From Clostridia bacterium (GTDB lineage: Bacteria > Bacillota_A > Clostridia > Oscillospirales > CAG-272), in assembly GCA_017959485.1 (NCBI GenBank), contig JAGDAM010000331.1, positions 1 to 6,808 of the forward strand: a stretch of DNA of 6,808 bases, written 5' to 3'. The notes under the pieces were generated by a model. It worked only from the letters and a program-made list of their open reading frames with translations, made no database searches and was not told the origin of the DNA. Position 1 is the first letter of the stretch. Each line of letters starts with the position of its first letter. Positions 5,936 through 6,808 of the stretch are shown here, piece after piece. The position numbers and the translations under genes are program-made.

Positions 5936-6808
5936 ATGTCAAAGGTTACAGCTGATTTCAACAGAACCGAAGGGAAGATCCGCCCGCTTCACGGCGTCAA
6001 CGAGGGCCCGATGACCAAGGTCTTCACCTACGACGCGAGACCTCTCTTCCGCGAGGCGGGGATACCCTTCTGCCGCCTCCACGACACCGAATACCCTTAC
6101 GGATCGGGCGAATTCGTCGATATCCCCTGCGTATTCAAGGATTTCGACGCCGACGAGAACGATCCAGCAAATTACAATTTCGGTCTGACCGACGAATATA
6201 TCGCGAAGATTTACGAGGTCGGAGCCGAGCCGCTCTACCGCCTCGGCGTATCGATAGAGCACGCGCCGGTAAAACGATACATCTATCCGCCGAAGGATTA
6301 CGCCAAGTGGGCGAGGATCTGCGAGCATATTATACTTCATTACAACTTCGGCTGGGCTGACGGCTACGAGTACGGTATCAGATACTGGGAGATCTGGAAC
6401 GAGCCCGAGGGCAAGAATATGTGGCTGGGTTCGGACGAGGATTTCTTTGAGTTTTACGCGGTCGCCTCGAAGCACCTGAAAGAGAAGTTCCCGAATCTTA
6501 TGATAGGCGGCCCCGCCTTTACGAGACCTCTCGGCGGAATGCGCGAAGAATTTCTCAAATACTGTTCTGCGAACTCGCTTCCGCTCGATTTTTACTCCTG
6601 GCACAGGTATTATACCGACGTCGACAAACTGATTTCCGAAGCCCGTGAATGCCGCGTACTGCTCGACAAGTACGGCTTCCACGGTGCCGAGAGCGTCTTC
6701 GACGAGTGGAACTATATGCGCGACTGGGGCGATCAGGCAGACAGCTACGTGACGCTTACGACGCACGTCGGCGCTGCTTTCTGCGCGGCGACTCTCTGCG
6801 ATCTGCAG
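5936..6808 (+). CDS. GH39-like glycoside hydrolase (beta-xylosidase-like), N-terminal part, cut by window end
   Basis: The reading frame is open from the ATG at 5936 to the last base (291 codons), so the C-terminus is missing; full GH39 enzymes are about 480-550 residues. The fold is a clan GH-A (beta/alpha)8 barrel, and the pattern fits GH39 beta-xylosidases: PPKDYAKWARI at 118-128, EIWNEPEG at 152-159 with the presumed acid/base Glu156, the IGGPAF strand at 190-195, DFYSWHRY at 218-225, and FDEWNY at 255-260 with the presumed nucleophile Glu257. There is no signal peptide, so it would act in the cytoplasm on imported oligosaccharides or glycosides. AAGGAG at 5924-5929 gives a 6-base spacer and sits just after the upstream stop; the gap is 12 bases, so it is probably co-transcribed. 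Family placement is fairly secure. Substrate (xyloside, iduronide, arabinoside or a nucleoside-like glycoside) cannot be read, and a related GH-A family is possible. Confidence 0.82.
   Translation, partial: MSKVTADFNRTEGKIRPLHGVNEGPMTKVFTYDARPLFREAGIPFCRLHDTEYPYGSGEFVDIPCVFKDFDADENDPANYNFGLTDEYIAKIYEVGAEPLYRLGVSIEHAPVKRYIYPPKDYAKWARICEHIILHYNFGWADGYEYGIRYWEIWNEPEGKNMWLGSDEDFFEFYAVASKHLKEKFPNLMIGGPAFTRPLGGMREEFLKYCSANSLPLDFYSWHRYYTDVDKLISEARECRVLLDKYGFHGAESVFDEWNYMRDWGDQADSYVTLTTHVGAAFCAATLCDLQ

Noticed and set aside
5939..6766. Minus-strand open frame of 275 codons opposite the GH39-like gene
   Set aside because: The plus strand encodes WNEP and DEWNY active-site motifs in an uninterrupted frame with a good Shine-Dalgarno sequence. 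The minus-strand product resembles nothing I know.

Overview
The window carries one tightly packed plus-strand gene cluster, apparently a nucleoside and deoxynucleoside catabolic operon. All six genes run the same way. Junctions are a 1-base overlap or gaps of 9 to 39 bases, each downstream gene has a purine-rich Shine-Dalgarno sequence, and I see no terminator between genes. Strong Shine-Dalgarno sites, the Bacillus-type pyrimidine-nucleoside phosphorylase and the clostridial-looking proteins suggest a Firmicutes (Clostridia-like), probably anaerobic or gut bacterium of moderately high GC. That placement is inference, since there is no rRNA or other marker gene here.

Layout: positions 1-108 are an AT-rich leader (15 of the first 60 bases are G or C) with a -10-like stretch and an inverted repeat that may be an operator or a 5' mRNA hairpin. 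Then follow deoC (109-798, deoxyribose-phosphate aldolase), deoD (798-1508, purine nucleoside phosphorylase), a fused deoB-cdd gene (1523-3103, phosphopentomutase joined to cytidine deaminase), pdp (3143-4444, pyrimidine-nucleoside phosphorylase), a UshA/YunD-like 5'-nucleotidase without a signal peptide (4454-5923), and the first 291 codons of a GH39-like glycoside hydrolase (5936 to the window end).

Together the first five genes form an almost complete intracellular route. The nucleotidase would release nucleosides from nucleotides. The deaminase domain turns (deoxy)cytidine into (deoxy)uridine. DeoD and Pdp split purine and pyrimidine nucleosides with phosphate into base plus (deoxy)ribose-1-phosphate. 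The DeoB domain converts that to the 5-phosphate. DeoC cleaves deoxyribose-5-phosphate to glyceraldehyde-3-phosphate and acetaldehyde, while ribose-5-phosphate can enter the pentose phosphate pathway. No nucleoside transporter or deo repressor lies in the window.

The most notable feature is the single-chain DeoB-Cdd protein, which joins two non-consecutive steps of the pathway. Second is the GH39-like enzyme in the same run of genes, which suggests a link between pentose or glycoside use and nucleoside catabolism.
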